A DNA stretch of 64,000 nucleotides from Aminobacter ciceronei (GCF_014138625.1 NZ_JACJHY010000007.1:124001-188000); one strand, 5' to 3'. Shown: positions 1 through 9,502, counted from the first letter of the stretch. The notes: generated from the letters alone by a model not told the origin. Numbers and translations: made by a program.

Positions 1-81
1 GAATGGTCTGGCGCGTTTCACCTCTGTCCGGTCTCTGGTATCTCTTGGGCCCTTCCGTTCCTCATTCATGCCGAGTCGCCG

Positions 82-975
82 ATGCCTGTTTACGAGATTG
101 CAGCACTGGGTGCCGCGACATGCTGGGCCATCACCGGGCTGATCTCGGCCGGGCCTGCCGGCCATCTCGGTGCGCCGGCGTTCAACCGGCTGCGCCAGCT
201 CTTCGTCACCGGGCTTTTGGCTGTCTACGTGGTGGCGACCGGCAGCTGGCGCGAACTCGACGCCGGCGTTGCCGGGCCGCTGATCCTGTCGGGCCTGATC
301 GGTATCTTCGCCGGCGACACGCTTTTGTTTGCCGCGCTGAACCGGCTCGGCCCGCGCCGCTCCGGCATATTGTTTGCGCTCAATGCGCCGATTGCTGCCG
401 TGCTTGGCTGGATGGTGCTGGGCGAGGATCTGTCCGCCAAGGCCGCGGCCGGCATCGGGTTGACGGTCGCCGGCGTGTTGCTGGCGATCCTGTTCGGCAA
501 GCGCCGCGACCAGCTGCACGCCTGGGAGACGGTGAAGGGGCCGCTGTGGATCGGCGTGGCGCTCGGGCTGGGAGCCGCCACCGGCCAGGCGATCGGCTCG
601 ATCATCGCGCGGCCTGTCATGGCGACAGGTATCGACCCGTTCCTCGCCTCGATGCTGCGTGTCGGCATTGCCGCCTTCTGCCTGACGGTGCTGCTGCAAC
701 TGCCGATCCCGGCGGTGAAGCCGAAGGGGCCGCTGACCTGGAAGGTGGCGGCGTTGACAGCGCTGACCGGCATCATCGCGCTCGCCATCGGCATGACGCT
801 GCTGCTGTTTGCGCTGTCCGGCGGCAAGGTCGGCATCGTCTCGACCCTGTCTGCCACGTCGCCCGTGATCATCCTGCCGATGCTGTGGGCCAAGACGGGC
901 GAACGCCCGGCCGGCGGCGCCTGGGCAGGGGCGGCGCTGGTGGTGGCTGGCATGGCGCTGCTGTTCATGAAGTGA
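82..975 (+). CDS. EamA/DMT-family permease
   Basis: A 297-residue, strongly hydrophobic protein with about ten predicted membrane segments arranged as two repeated halves, the layout of the drug/metabolite transporter (EamA) family. The second half begins after the basic linker near residue 140 (GKRRDQLHAWE). Members export small metabolites, but the substrate cannot be read from sequence. The ATG follows a short 5' region with no clear upstream partner. A longer overlapping frame from position 3 is GC-rich shadow. Confidence 0.8.
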   Translation: MPVYEIAALGAATCWAITGLISAGPAGHLGAPAFNRLRQLFVTGLLAVYVVATGSWRELDAGVAGPLILSGLIGIFAGDTLLFAALNRLGPRRSGILFALNAPIAAVLGWMVLGEDLSAKAAAGIGLTVAGVLLAILFGKRRDQLHAWETVKGPLWIGVALGLGAATGQAIGSIIARPVMATGIDPFLASMLRVGIAAFCLTVLLQLPIPAVKPKGPLTWKVAALTALTGIIALAIGMTLLLFALSGGKVGIVSTLSATSPVIILPMLWAKTGERPAGGAWAGAALVVAGMALLFMK

Positions 976-1076
976 GGGCGGCCGGCGGCAAATGAGGCCC
1001 GCACCGGCCCCTGAAATTCAGCAGGATTTGTCAATCCGGATGATGCGATCGTGCCGGGCGGAGCAGGGATCAGCTG

Positions 1077-1544
1077 ATGATGCAGCAAGCCGACATGAAC
1101 GAGTGCAGACTGGCTGATATGCACAACGTGGCTGCGCTCAACGCCGCGATACCAGAGGCCGTGGCGGCGGCGTTTGCAGCATTCCCCGCGCCGGTGCGGG
1201 CGCGATTGCTCGAGATACGCGGGCTGATCCTGTCGACGGCGGCCGAAACGCCGGGCGTCGGGCCATTGACCGAAACGCTGAAATGGGGCGAGCCGGCTTA
1301 TCTGACAGAAGCCAGCGGCAGCGGCTCCACCATACGGCTCGGCTGGCCGAAGCCCGGCGGCCAGACCTGCGCGGTGTATTTCAACTGTCAAACGACGCTG
1401 GTGGAGAGTGTTCGCGCCCATTTTGGCGAAACCTTCACCTATCAGGGCAACAGGGCGCTCCTGCTCGACGTCGATAAACCGTTGCCGGCCCCATTGGCGA
1501 TCTGCCTGGCGATGGCGCTGACCTATCACCGGCGGCAGCGCTGA
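1077..1544 (+). CDS. DUF1801-domain protein
   Basis: A 155-residue soluble protein. The region LTETLKWGEPAYLTE followed by TIRLGWPK fits the DUF1801 (YdhG-like) fold. Family members are small cytoplasmic proteins of unknown function. The start is uncertain because ATGs at 1077, 1080 and 1095 are in frame and no strong Shine-Dalgarno sequence decides between them. It converges with the aldehyde dehydrogenase gene and has no operon partner. Confidence 0.6.
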   Translation: MMQQADMNECRLADMHNVAALNAAIPEAVAAAFAAFPAPVRARLLEIRGLILSTAAETPGVGPLTETLKWGEPAYLTEASGSGSTIRLGWPKPGGQTCAVYFNCQTTLVESVRAHFGETFTYQGNRALLLDVDKPLPAPLAICLAMALTYHRRQR

Positions 1545-1562
1545 CCCAGCGGCACATCTCAA

Positions 1563-2987
1563 TCAGTGCAGTTTCGTCACCAGCCGCACCAACCAGTCGG
1601 TCAGGCCCTTGTAGGGCGGGCGGATCAGGTCACTGGCCGAGGGCTCGTATTTGCGCAACACTGGCATCGCCTTGGAGAAGGTGAGGAAACCCTCGCGGCC
1701 GTGATAGTGGCCCATGCCGGAGGCGCCGACGCCGCCGAAGGGCAGGTTGGCGCAGGCGAACTGGTAGAGCGTGTCGTTGACACAAACGCCGCCGGCGACG
1801 ATGCGCGACAGCATGGTTTCGATCTCGGCCTTGTCGTCGCCGAAGCAATAGAGCGCCAGCGGGCGGTCTCGCTCCACCACATAGGCGATGGCCTGGTCCA
1901 GCGAAGCATAGCCGACGATGGGCAGGATCGGCCCAAAGATCTCGTCGCGCATGACGGCGCTGTCAGGGGCGAGATCGAGCACGGCGGTCGGCGCCAGCAG
2001 GCGCTCGCGGCCGGCGGGCAATGTGGCGATGTCGAGCAGTGGGACCCGCTCGTGGCCTCGTACGGCTGCGTCGTCGAGCAGGCCGCTCAGGCGGGCGAAC
2101 TGGCCGTCATTGACGATCGAGGTGTAGTCGTCGAAACCTTGCCTGGCGTTGTAGCGGGCACTGACTTCCTGCTTGACCAGGCGGACGAGCTCGTCGCGCT
2201 TTTGCTGCGGCACCAGAACATAGTCGGGCGCGATGCAGGTCTGGCCGGCGTTGAAGAATTTGCCGGTGGCGATGCGCCGGGCCGTGCGTTCGAGATTGGC
2301 CGACGGCGCGACGATGGCTGGCGACTTGCCGCCGAGTTCGAGTGTCACCGGCGTCAGGTTGCGGGCGGCCGCGGCCATCACCTTGCGGCCGACAGCCGTC
2401 GAGCCGGTGAAGAACAAGTGATCGAAAGGCAGTTCGGAAAAGGCCGCCGACAGCTCAGTGCCGCCTTGCGCCACCGCCACCCGCGCAGGCGGAAAGACTT
2501 CTGCCAGCAGCGACTGCAGGAAGGCGGCGGTGCGCGGCGTGTGTTCGGAGGGCTTGAGGAAGACGTGGTTGCCGGCGGCGATGGCCGCGACAAGCGGTGC
2601 CAACGCCAGGTTCACCGGATAGTTCCACGGCGCGATGATGCCGACGACGCCAAGCGGCACGTGGCGGATCTCGGCGCTGGCGGGCAGGAGCTTCCAACCG
2701 GCCGAACGACGCTCGGGCTTCATCCACGATTTCAGCATGCGTTGCGTGTGCTTGATTTCAGACAAGACGACGCTGCCTTCGCCGAGCAGGCTTTCATGGC
2801 GGGAGCGGTGGCCGAAATCGGCGCTGATTGCCTCGATCATCTCGTCGAGGCGCTGGCCGAAAGCGCGCTGCAGGCGCTTGAGGTCGTCGACGCGCTGGGC
2901 ATAGGACGGCCGCGTCTCGAGCCAGGCGGCGCGCAGCGTGTCGAAGGTTGCCCTGAGGTCGGGCTGGCTGTCGTTAGGCTTCAGCAT
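1563..2987 (-). CDS. calB: Coniferyl-type aldehyde dehydrogenase
   Basis: A 474-residue NAD(P)-dependent aldehyde dehydrogenase. The catalytic glutamate lies in LELGGKSPA and the catalytic cysteine in NAGQTCIAPDY. The C-terminal FGGVGASGMGHYHG and the general sequence resemble coniferyl aldehyde dehydrogenases. The start chosen is ATG at 2987 (MLKPNDSQPD), where family similarity begins; a longer open frame upstream runs over yhhN and is out-of-frame shadow. The start overlaps the end of yhhN by 14 bases, so the two are probably translationally coupled. Exact aldehyde substrate is inferred only. Confidence 0.85.
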   Translation of the reverse strand: MLKPNDSQPDLRATFDTLRAAWLETRPSYAQRVDDLKRLQRAFGQRLDEMIEAISADFGHRSRHESLLGEGSVVLSEIKHTQRMLKSWMKPERRSAGWKLLPASAEIRHVPLGVVGIIAPWNYPVNLALAPLVAAIAAGNHVFLKPSEHTPRTAAFLQSLLAEVFPPARVAVAQGGTELSAAFSELPFDHLFFTGSTAVGRKVMAAAARNLTPVTLELGGKSPAIVAPSANLERTARRIATGKFFNAGQTCIAPDYVLVPQQKRDELVRLVKQEVSARYNARQGFDDYTSIVNDGQFARLSGLLDDAAVRGHERVPLLDIATLPAGRERLLAPTAVLDLAPDSAVMRDEIFGPILPIVGYASLDQAIAYVVERDRPLALYCFGDDKAEIETMLSRIVAGGVCVNDTLYQFACANLPFGGVGASGMGHYHGREGFLTFSKAMPVLRKYEPSASDLIRPPYKGLTDWLVRLVTKLH

Positions 2988-3666
2988 CGTTTTCCGTCGA
3001 ACGGGCGAAGAGATACTGCGCTGCATAATAGGTGCCGAGCACCCAGATGGCATTGTAGGGAATGTTCCAGCGGAAGCGGCCATAAGCAAGCACTGTGTCG
3101 CTGACCATGAAGAACAGGCCGCCGAGGGCTGCAAGGCGTGCCGCTTTCTGCGCGGGCGTGCCGGCAAGCTGGCGGTCGCGCGACAGCGCCTGGGCGGCCA
3201 TGGCGGCAAGCACCAGCGCGTAGATCGCAACCGGAATGCGCATGGGCGAGGGCAGGTGCGACCACAGCCCGGCGAAGACGGCAGCGGCCAGCGCGGCAAA
3301 CAGCGCGAAGATGCCGATGTTTCCGCCAAACTTCGAATCGCGGGTCAGCGCCCAGATATAGGCGCAGTGGGTGAGCAGGAAGCAGACGAGGCCGGCAAGG
3401 AAATAGTCTCCCGGCAGCATCAGGAAAAAGTCACCCAGCGCGGCAAAGCCGAGGCCAATGGCGATCGGCAGGCCATAGCTACGCGAATCCATGCCGCGCA
3501 GCACGGCGATCAGCAATAGCAGCGTCGCCGTCGGCTTGGTGAGGTAATGCAGCCAGCGCCAGTGCGAGCTGGCATCGGGCGCGATCAGGCTGCCCAGAAT
3601 GGCCAGCACCGCGCAGATGGCGAAGAGCCGGTAGATCGTTGCGTTGCTGCGTGTCGCCGTGCCCAT
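2974..3666 (-). CDS. YhhN-family membrane protein (lysoplasmalogenase-like)
   Basis: A 230-residue integral membrane protein with about eight hydrophobic segments. Motifs such as ALGDFFLMLPGDYFLAGLVCF and GGLFFMVSDTVLAYGRF are typical of the YhhN/TMEM86 family, which includes lysoplasmalogenases. The ATG at 3666 (MGTATRSN) is used because the longer open frame upstream has no membrane or family character. It is the first gene of a two-gene minus-strand unit with the aldehyde dehydrogenase. Confidence 0.75.
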   Translation of the reverse strand: MGTATRSNATIYRLFAICAVLAILGSLIAPDASSHWRWLHYLTKPTATLLLLIAVLRGMDSRSYGLPIAIGLGFAALGDFFLMLPGDYFLAGLVCFLLTHCAYIWALTRDSKFGGNIGIFALFAALAAAVFAGLWSHLPSPMRIPVAIYALVLAAMAAQALSRDRQLAGTPAQKAARLAALGGLFFMVSDTVLAYGRFRWNIPYNAIWVLGTYYAAQYLFARSTENDAEA

Positions 3667-3907
3667 GCCGCGCGCCCCTCGTGCTGCCGATGTCAGGATA
3701 AGCCAATGTTTTCGGCAGTTTGTCCAGTTACCCTTACGTAAAGTGCGGGAAGGGCAGGTGCCAATGTTTGGGGTCGGGTCACGGGGCCGTTGCGCAAATG
3801 CGATACGCGCGGAGCATAACGCGCTGTAAGGCGAATTGCAGTTTACGTTTCGTTCACCATCGCCTACACCCCGACCTCCCAGAAGCCTGCCAGTGATTTG
3901 CGCCCCG

Positions 3908-4612
3908 ATGCAGAACAAATCCATCCGCTTTCGCGCCCGTTCGTTTGTTGCCTTCGCGCTTGTGCCCGAGGCGCCGCTGGACCAGTGGCTGCAGGATCTC
4001 GACCGCTGGATCGAGAATTCTCCCGGCTTTTTCAAGGGTCGGCCGGTGGTGCTGGACCTCAATGCGCTGAAGCCGCTGGCCGACGAAATCGGCGCCCTGG
4101 TGGCCCTGATCGCCGAGCGCGGAATCAGGACCTATGCGATCGAGGCCGACTATATCGATTCGCTCGGCGACGAGCTGCCACCGAAACTGGCCGGCGCCAG
4201 GAAGACGATGGTCGAGGAAGAACAGGTCGACGCCGAAGCGCTGGCGAAGGCCGAGGAGGCCGCCAAGGCGCCGCTGTCACCGTCCAACACGCTGATCGTC
4301 GAGCAGCCGGTGCGTTCCGGCCAGTCGATCGTCCATCCGCATGGCGACGTGATCGTCATGGGCTCGGCAAGCTTCGGTTCCGAGATCCTCGCCGGCGGCT
4401 CGATCCACGTCTATGGCACGCTGCGCGGCCGCGCCTTTGCCGGCGCCTGGGGCGACCGCAGCGCCCGCATCTTCTGCCGCCGCAACGAGGCCGAGCTTTT
4501 GGCCGTCGACGGCTGGTACCGCACCGCCGAGGACATGGAGCCGTCGATGCATGGCAAGGCGATCCAGGTCCATCTGGAAGACAACGCCATCCAGGTCGCG
4601 CCCCTCAATTGA
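3908..4612 (+). CDS. minC: Septum site-determining protein MinC
   Basis: A 234-residue FtsZ inhibitor that acts with MinD at the membrane to block division away from mid-cell. The N-terminal domain (about residues 1-105) binds FtsZ. A charged, alanine-rich linker follows. The C-terminal beta-helix domain (from about residue 135, with GSIHVYGTLRGRAFAG) dimerises and binds MinD. ATG at 3908 (MQNKSIRFR) fits family length better than the in-frame start at 3836. It is first in minCDE, 17 bases before minD. Confidence 0.93.
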   Translation: MQNKSIRFRARSFVAFALVPEAPLDQWLQDLDRWIENSPGFFKGRPVVLDLNALKPLADEIGALVALIAERGIRTYAIEADYIDSLGDELPPKLAGARKTMVEEEQVDAEALAKAEEAAKAPLSPSNTLIVEQPVRSGQSIVHPHGDVIVMGSASFGSEILAGGSIHVYGTLRGRAFAGAWGDRSARIFCRRNEAELLAVDGWYRTAEDMEPSMHGKAIQVHLEDNAIQVAPLN

Positions 4613-4629
4613 CAAACGGAGACAACAAA

Positions 4630-5445
4630 ATGGGCAAGGTAGTGGTCGTCACATCTGGCAAGGGCGGGGTCGGCAAGACGACCTCGACGGCTGCCCTAGG
4701 TGCCGTGCTCGCCCAGTCCGGCAAGAAGGTGGTGCTGATCGACTTCGACGTCGGCCTGCGCAATCTCGACCTGGTGATGGGCGCTGAGCGCCGCGTCGTC
4801 TTCGACCTCGTCAATGTCACGCAGGGCCAGGCCAAGCTGGCGCAGGCGCTGATCCGCGACAAGCGCGTCGAATCGCTGTTCCTGCTGCCGGCTTCGCAGA
4901 CGCGCGACAAGGACGCGCTGACCGAGGAGGGTGTCGCCGGTGTCATCAACGCCCTCCGGGACAAGTTCGACTACGTGCTGTGCGACAGCCCGGCCGGCAT
5001 CGAGCGCGGCGCCCAGCTTGCCATGCGCTTCGCCGACGAGGCCGTCATCGTCACCAACCCGGAAGTCAGCTCCGTCCGCGATTCCGACCGCATCATCGGC
5101 CTGCTCGATTCCAAGACGCTGAAGGCCGAGAAGGGTGAGCGCGTCACCAAGCACGTGCTGGTAACCCGCTACGATGCCGGCCGCGCGGCCCGCGGTGAGA
5201 TGCTGTCGATCGACGACGTGCTGGAAATCCTGTCGGTGCCGCTGCTCGGCATCATTCCGGAAAGCCAGGGCGTGTTGCGCGCCTCCAATGTCGGCTCGCC
5301 AGTGACGCTGAACGAGCCGACCAATGCCGCTGCGCGCGCCTATGCCGACGCTGCCAAGCGCCTTGAGGGCGAGGACGTGCCGATGGTCACGCCGGTCGAG
5401 AAGAAAGGTCTCCTTAACCGTCTTCTGGGAAGGAGAGTGGCATGA
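4630..5445 (+). CDS. minD: Septum site-determining ATPase MinD
   Basis: A 271-residue ParA-like ATPase that recruits MinC to the membrane and oscillates with MinE. The deviant Walker A motif KGGVGKTT is at residues 11-18, and the C-terminal amphipathic membrane-targeting helix is visible as KKGLLNRLLGRR. ATG at 4630 (MGKVVVVTSGKGG) is preceded by a purine-rich GGAGACAAC. A longer open frame from 3898 through minC is not real. Its stop overlaps the minE start (ATGA). Confidence 0.96.
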   Translation: MGKVVVVTSGKGGVGKTTSTAALGAVLAQSGKKVVLIDFDVGLRNLDLVMGAERRVVFDLVNVTQGQAKLAQALIRDKRVESLFLLPASQTRDKDALTEEGVAGVINALRDKFDYVLCDSPAGIERGAQLAMRFADEAVIVTNPEVSSVRDSDRIIGLLDSKTLKAEKGERVTKHVLVTRYDAGRAARGEMLSIDDVLEILSVPLLGIIPESQGVLRASNVGSPVTLNEPTNAAARAYADAAKRLEGEDVPMVTPVEKKGLLNRLLGRRVA

Positions 5446-5711
5446 AACTGCTCGACTTCTTCAAGCGTGGCGGTAGTGCACCGGTGGCGCGCGAGCGTCT
5501 GCAGGTGCTGCTCGCCTATGAACGCAACAACCGCAACCAGCCCGATCTCGTCGCCGTGCTGCGCGAGGAGATCATCGCGGTCATCGCCAAGCACGTCCAG
5601 GTCAACCAGGATGACGTCAAGATCACCATGGATCGCGGCGCCACCACCTCGACGCTGGAAATCGACATCCATATCCCCAACGCCGGCATCAAGGCCGCGG
5701 CGGCGATCTGA
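5442..5711 (+). CDS. minE: Division topological specificity factor MinE
   Basis: An 89-residue MinE. It begins with the short amphipathic membrane-binding stretch MKLLDFFKR, continues with the MinD-binding segment (ARERLQVLLAYER) and ends with the dimerising topological domain. It stimulates the MinD ATPase and drives MinCD oscillation. The 4-base ATGA overlap with minD indicates translational coupling. Confidence 0.95.
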   Translation: MKLLDFFKRGGSAPVARERLQVLLAYERNNRNQPDLVAVLREEIIAVIAKHVQVNQDDVKITMDRGATTSTLEIDIHIPNAGIKAAAAI

Positions 5712-5953
5712 GCGAAGACGCAGGCTGGCTGGGCGATCCGCCGAGAGGCCGCCGGTGTGCAGGATGTCGTGCCTGCCACGCCGGCGATGGCCTGAGGTGT
5801 CGTGGCGGCAGCACCCGCATCGACGATCCCGATGGTGAGGGCAGCTTTTCAGGCTGCGGCTTCGTGAACTCGCAATCTCGTATCTCCTTGTTGTCATGCG
5901 GCGGTCGCTGAGGGGCGTTAGGGCAGGCGGACCTCGAACGATGGACCGCAACG

Positions 5954-6709
5954 ATGCCCGCAGATGCTCTCTCGCCCGAACTGCTCGCTTATTCTAGTGG
6001 ACGCAACACGACCCAGCCGCCGCATCTCGGCACGCGCTATCTACGCGCTGGTGGCTTCCTGCCTGAGCCCGGCAACACCATCGTCTGCCATGTCTCGAAG
6101 GGCTCGCCGACGCTGGAAGGTCTGGTCGAGGCCCGCGAGAAATTCCTCGCCATGCCCGAGGCGAGGCACTTCGTCTTCACTCCCATCACCAGCCTGCACA
6201 TGACACTGTTCCAGGGCGTCATCGAGTACCGTCGCAAGCCGGGATTCTGGCCGGATGGCCTGGCGCTCGACGCGTCGATCGAGGAGTTGACCGAGATCAT
6301 GGCCGCGCGGCTGGAGACGCTGCCGGTCTTGGAGCCGTTCCAGGTCGAGGTGACACATGCGCGGCCCTCCGGCCTTCTGGTTGACGGTGCCCGGGAACGC
6401 GACCGCAGGGCAATGCGCCAATGGCGCGACGTGCTCGCCGACCTGCTCGGCTACCGCCATCCCGATCATGACGACTACCCGTTCCACATCACCTTCGCCT
6501 ACGCCATCGACTGGCTCGACGACGACGCCTTGCCGCGCTGGCAGGAGATGCTGGGCGAAGTGGCCGGCGACATCAGGCGCAAGATGCCGATCCTCGAACT
6601 CGACCCGCCGGCGTTCTGCTCGTTCGAGGACATGAACCACTTCTGCGAGTTGCTGGTGCTTGGCGGCCTTGGGCGGAAATTGCGGAGGTGGGAGGCACTC
6701 GGCAGCTGA
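5954..6709 (+). CDS. DUF1868 2H-phosphoesterase-like protein
   Basis: A 251-residue soluble protein with two histidine motifs of the 2H phosphoesterase (2'-5' RNA ligase-like) superfamily: SLHMTLF near residue 80 and PFHITFAY near residue 178. The N-terminal GTRYLRAGGFLPEPGNT and overall layout fit DUF1868. A cyclic nucleotide or RNA-end phosphodiesterase role follows from the superfamily, but the substrate is unknown. It stands alone, 242 bases after minE. Confidence 0.72.
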   Translation: MPADALSPELLAYSSGRNTTQPPHLGTRYLRAGGFLPEPGNTIVCHVSKGSPTLEGLVEAREKFLAMPEARHFVFTPITSLHMTLFQGVIEYRRKPGFWPDGLALDASIEELTEIMAARLETLPVLEPFQVEVTHARPSGLLVDGARERDRRAMRQWRDVLADLLGYRHPDHDDYPFHITFAYAIDWLDDDALPRWQEMLGEVAGDIRRKMPILELDPPAFCSFEDMNHFCELLVLGGLGRKLRRWEALGS

Positions 6710-6775
6710 ATGAATGGATCGCGGCGAGCGTCGCGATCCCGGTGACGACCTGTACGCCGCCCAGCGCTGGCGCGC

Positions 6776-7621
6776 CTAAAGGCGCTTGTCGATCCAATTG
6801 GTCATGTCGGCAATGGCGTCTTCCTTGCCGATGTCGTTGAGCAGATCGTGATAATGGCCCTCATAGAGCTTCAGCGTCTTGTCCCGGGAGCCGGCGGTTT
6901 CGAAAAAGTATTCGCTTCCATGGCAGACGGTGGCCTTGGCGGAGGTGCCGTGCATGATCAGCACCGGCAGGGTGATCATGGGGAACTCCTCACGCAGCCT
7001 TTCGTCGGCGCGGACGAGCGCTGCGACGGTCAGCGCCGGCTGAACCTCGTGGGCGATCAGCGGGTCGCTGTTGAGAGCTGCCACCGCATCCGGGTCGCGG
7101 GAAAAATCCTCGTTCTTGAGCGTAAGCACCGGCAGGCGCGGGGCGACGTGGCTGAGCCCTTTGATCGCAGCGAGCGCGAATCCGGGCGCCGGCACCTGGA
7201 AGGCAAAACTCTCGCAGATGAAGCCGGCAAGCTCCGACTGGTTTTCGAGCGTGTAAGTGGCCGAGACCACGCCGCCGGCGCTGTGGCCGAGCAGGAACAG
7301 CGGCAGGCCGGGATATCGCGACTTGGCAATCCGGATCGCGCCGGCGACATCGCTGACATAGTCGCCGACCGTCTCGACAAAGAAGCGTTCGCCGTCCGAT
7401 TTGCCGCGTCCGCGCAGGTCGAGCGCGAAGACGGCAAAGCCGTGCTTCACGAGATGCTACGCCGCCCAGCCATACTGCCCGCCATGGGAATTGACGCCGT
7501 GGCAGATGACGACGACGGCGCGCGCCTTGCCTTCCGGTCGCCGCGACCTGAGGAAGATGTTCAGCCCTCCGGCGCTCTGGAATGTCTCTTCGGTCGTATC
7601 AGCTCCCCAAGCCTGCATCAT
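6776..7621 (-). pseudogene. Alpha/beta hydrolase (monoacylglycerol lipase type) with in-frame UAG
   Basis: Read from ATG at 7621 the frame gives MMQAWGADTTEETFQSAGG, then RAVVVICHGVNSHGGQYGWAA, a UAG at 7459-7457, and continues in the same frame with HLVKHGFAVFALDLRGRGKS. The oxyanion-side HGVNSHGG lies before the stop. The nucleophile elbow GHSAGG and the late histidine EGHYHDLL lie after it. Apart from the UAG the whole 281-codon frame is intact. A restart at GTG 7450 would lack the first beta-strands and the HG motif. It is a recent nonsense allele, a sequencing error or a suppressed codon. Confidence 0.8.
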
Positions 7622-7745
7622 GACTACCCCCGCAGTTGATGAAAAGAACCTCCCATCGAGGCCAAGGAACTGTGAGCGCCTTTGCTCAAGCGCGCAAGCA
7701 TGGGTTGTACAGGCGCCTGTCGGAGGAAGCCGCGACCTCTTACGC

Positions 7746-8144
7746 CTAGCGCCCGGCCGGTTGGAACAGCTCGACGAGATTGCCCGAGGGGTCGACGAGC
7801 AGGATCTGCGCGCCGCCGGGGCCCTTGATCATGTCGTTGCGGAACTGCGCGCCCTCGGCCCGCAGTCGCGCCACCTGCGCCGCGAGATCGTCGACGATCA
7901 GGTGGATGCGGTTCCAGCCGCCGGCGCGCGGCTGGGCGCCATCGGACATCGGCCGTGCCGCCGAACTGGTCGGGCCGCTGAGCAACAGGCGCAGCGACCC
8001 ACGGGAGACGTCGGCAAAGGCCGGCGCATAGTTGGTAAGCACCTCGAAGCCGAGATGGCGCGTGTACCAGTCGATCGAGACCTCGACGTCGTCGACGAGG
8101 TAGCGGACATTGACCATTTCAGAGTGTACCGTGTCAGATGGCAT
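7746..8144 (-). CDS. VOC (glyoxalase/bleomycin-resistance) family protein
   Basis: A 132-residue protein with one vicinal-oxygen-chelate fold: MVNVRYLVDDVEVSIDWYTRHLGF at the N-terminus and the paired half GWNRIHLIVDDLAAQVARLRAEG, ending in the metal-site segment LLVDPSGNLVELFQP. Family members bind a divalent metal and act on varied small substrates, or only bind them. Substrate unknown. The gene stands alone. Confidence 0.8.
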   Translation of the reverse strand: MPSDTVHSEMVNVRYLVDDVEVSIDWYTRHLGFEVLTNYAPAFADVSRGSLRLLLSGPTSSAARPMSDGAQPRAGGWNRIHLIVDDLAAQVARLRAEGAQFRNDMIKGPGGAQILLVDPSGNLVELFQPAGR

Positions 8145-8219
8145 CGGTTACTCCCGGGATGGGGGCACAGTCGCCGCAGCAGTCTGCTACGACGACGCGT
8201 CCTTGCCAAGGCGGCTGGT

Positions 8220-8651
8220 CTAGGCGGGCGGGAGTTCGAACAGCAGGGCGCCATGCTGCCGGCCGCGTTCGACATAGCCGATGATGCGGAACCAGCGCGC
8301 GACCTCGGGGCGATCGAGCCAGCCGCGCGAGTGGATCGGCACGTTGCCGGCAAGTTGCTGGATACGGCGGATGTGACGCTTGCAGAACCGGACCGTGGGC
8401 GCGGCGAAGAACTCGTCCTGGGCGGCGAAGAGTGTTTCGGCCGCGTCCGAATGCTCGTGCCAGGCGATGATCGCCACCGGGCGGTCACCTTCGACAAGCG
8501 CGTGGGCGCGTCCTTCCTTCAGGTTCATCATCAGGTTGTCGTAGGCGCTCTTGGCGTCCTTGCCGGCGGCGGCATACTCGTCGGACATCCGTTTGGACAG
8601 GTCATGGAAGACCACCTCGAGGTCGCCGATGGTCGCTGTTCTTGCGCGCAT
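8220..8651 (-). CDS. Uncharacterised protein, possibly GNAT-like
   Basis: A 143-residue soluble protein. The start at 8651 (MRARTATIGDLEVVFHDL) sits directly after a very strong GGAGGAGATAT ribosome site, which decides against the longer open frame. The order of an N-terminal DLEVVFHDLSKRM, a central strand VAIIAWHE and a C-terminal LDRPEVARWFRIIGYVE recalls compact acetyltransferase-like proteins also found in phages. This is inference from layout only. No motif proves an activity. Confidence 0.6.
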   Translation of the reverse strand: MRARTATIGDLEVVFHDLSKRMSDEYAAAGKDAKSAYDNLMMNLKEGRAHALVEGDRPVAIIAWHEHSDAAETLFAAQDEFFAAPTVRFCKRHIRRIQQLAGNVPIHSRGWLDRPEVARWFRIIGYVERGRQHGALLFELPPA

Positions 8652-8954
8652 ATCTCCTCCTTCGCACCCCTGGAGGCAGTTTGCCCTAGGGAAGAACGAT
8701 GTCCAGTGAACAATTTTTGGCTGTTCCGGTCGCGAGGAAAAGATATTCCAGCAACACTGCGCGTATTTCGTGCAGCAGATTTGGTGCAGGCAGCAAGTTG
8801 TTTTGCCGAGTAACAGCTGAAATCGATGGCTTGTTCCGTCTGGGCATGGTCTGTTCATTCCAGTCCAAGACGTGGCCTTCCCCCGGGCGTAAATGAAAGG
8901 GGCTGGCGGCAGGGGCCGCCGCTGCGCCGGCCGTTGCCGGTCGAGGGGCGAGGC
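8652..8954. other. Divergent intergenic region, no gene seen
   Basis: About 300 bases between two divergent genes. It is noticeably more AT-rich than its flanks around 8700-8830, which suits two promoters. No protein-like frame, no FNR/FixK box and no convincing hairpin were seen. Confidence 0.4.
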
Positions 8955-9395
8955 ATGGGCAGAACCGCATTGTCAGGTCATCGGGCATGGATCGGCAGTG
9001 GCGCGCTGGCGCTCTGCTACGCGATCTCGGCCTGCTCGACGACCACTGAATCGAACTTCGAAGGCCCTGGCTATTCCGACGACACGCGCAAGCTGGAAAA
9101 GCAGATGATGGCGGAGGCGACTGCGCTGGGAACGGCGCAGGGCGTCGCGGGGGTAGCCGCCTCGATGCTGCCAATGGGTGCCGGCAGCCTTGTTACCACG
9201 ACGGCGGGCAGGGCTGCCCGCGACGCGATGATCATCCGCCACGACAAGGTGATGCGCGAGCAGATCGAGCGCGACAACGCCGAATTCTACAAGCGCTACG
9301 GCATTACGGAGGCGGATGCCGGCCCTGTTGTCGCAAACCGGAGCCCGGGCGAGCGCAAGCGTTGCGCCAGGAGAGGCGGGGTGCGGCGGTGCTGA
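8955..9395 (+). CDS. Putative small outer-membrane lipoprotein
   Basis: A 146-residue protein with a signal peptide ending in the lipobox AISAC, so it is probably lipid-modified at that cysteine. The mature part has a Gly/Ala-rich hydrophobic stretch (GVAGVAASMLPMGAGSLVTTTAGRAARDAMIIRHD), then a charged helix. ATG at 8955 puts the signal peptide at the N-terminus; upstream in-frame codons do not. Function unknown. Confidence 0.6.
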   Translation: MGRTALSGHRAWIGSGALALCYAISACSTTTESNFEGPGYSDDTRKLEKQMMAEATALGTAQGVAGVAASMLPMGAGSLVTTTAGRAARDAMIIRHDKVMREQIERDNAEFYKRYGITEADAGPVVANRSPGERKRCARRGGVRRC

Positions 9396-9502
9396 GATTG
9401 CGGTCTTTTCGCAGCCTCCATCACACCCTGCATCGGCAATTCTGAAAAGCCATCCCCGAGCGGCCGTGTTCCGAAACCAGGGATGGTTCTACGATACGGC
9501 CT

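Noticed and set aside
225..1562. 445-residue minus-strand frame opposite the EamA and DUF1801 genes
   Set aside because: Typical GC-rich antisense shadow; both plus-strand genes have clear family character.
2988..3329. N-terminal extension of the aldehyde dehydrogenase
   Set aside because: It is out-of-frame sequence over yhhN, with low-complexity Arg/Pro composition; similarity starts at 2987.
3898..4629. Open frame running through minC into minD as one 515-residue protein
   Set aside because: The part over minC is Arg/Gly-rich shadow sequence; MinD similarity and a ribosome site begin at 4630.
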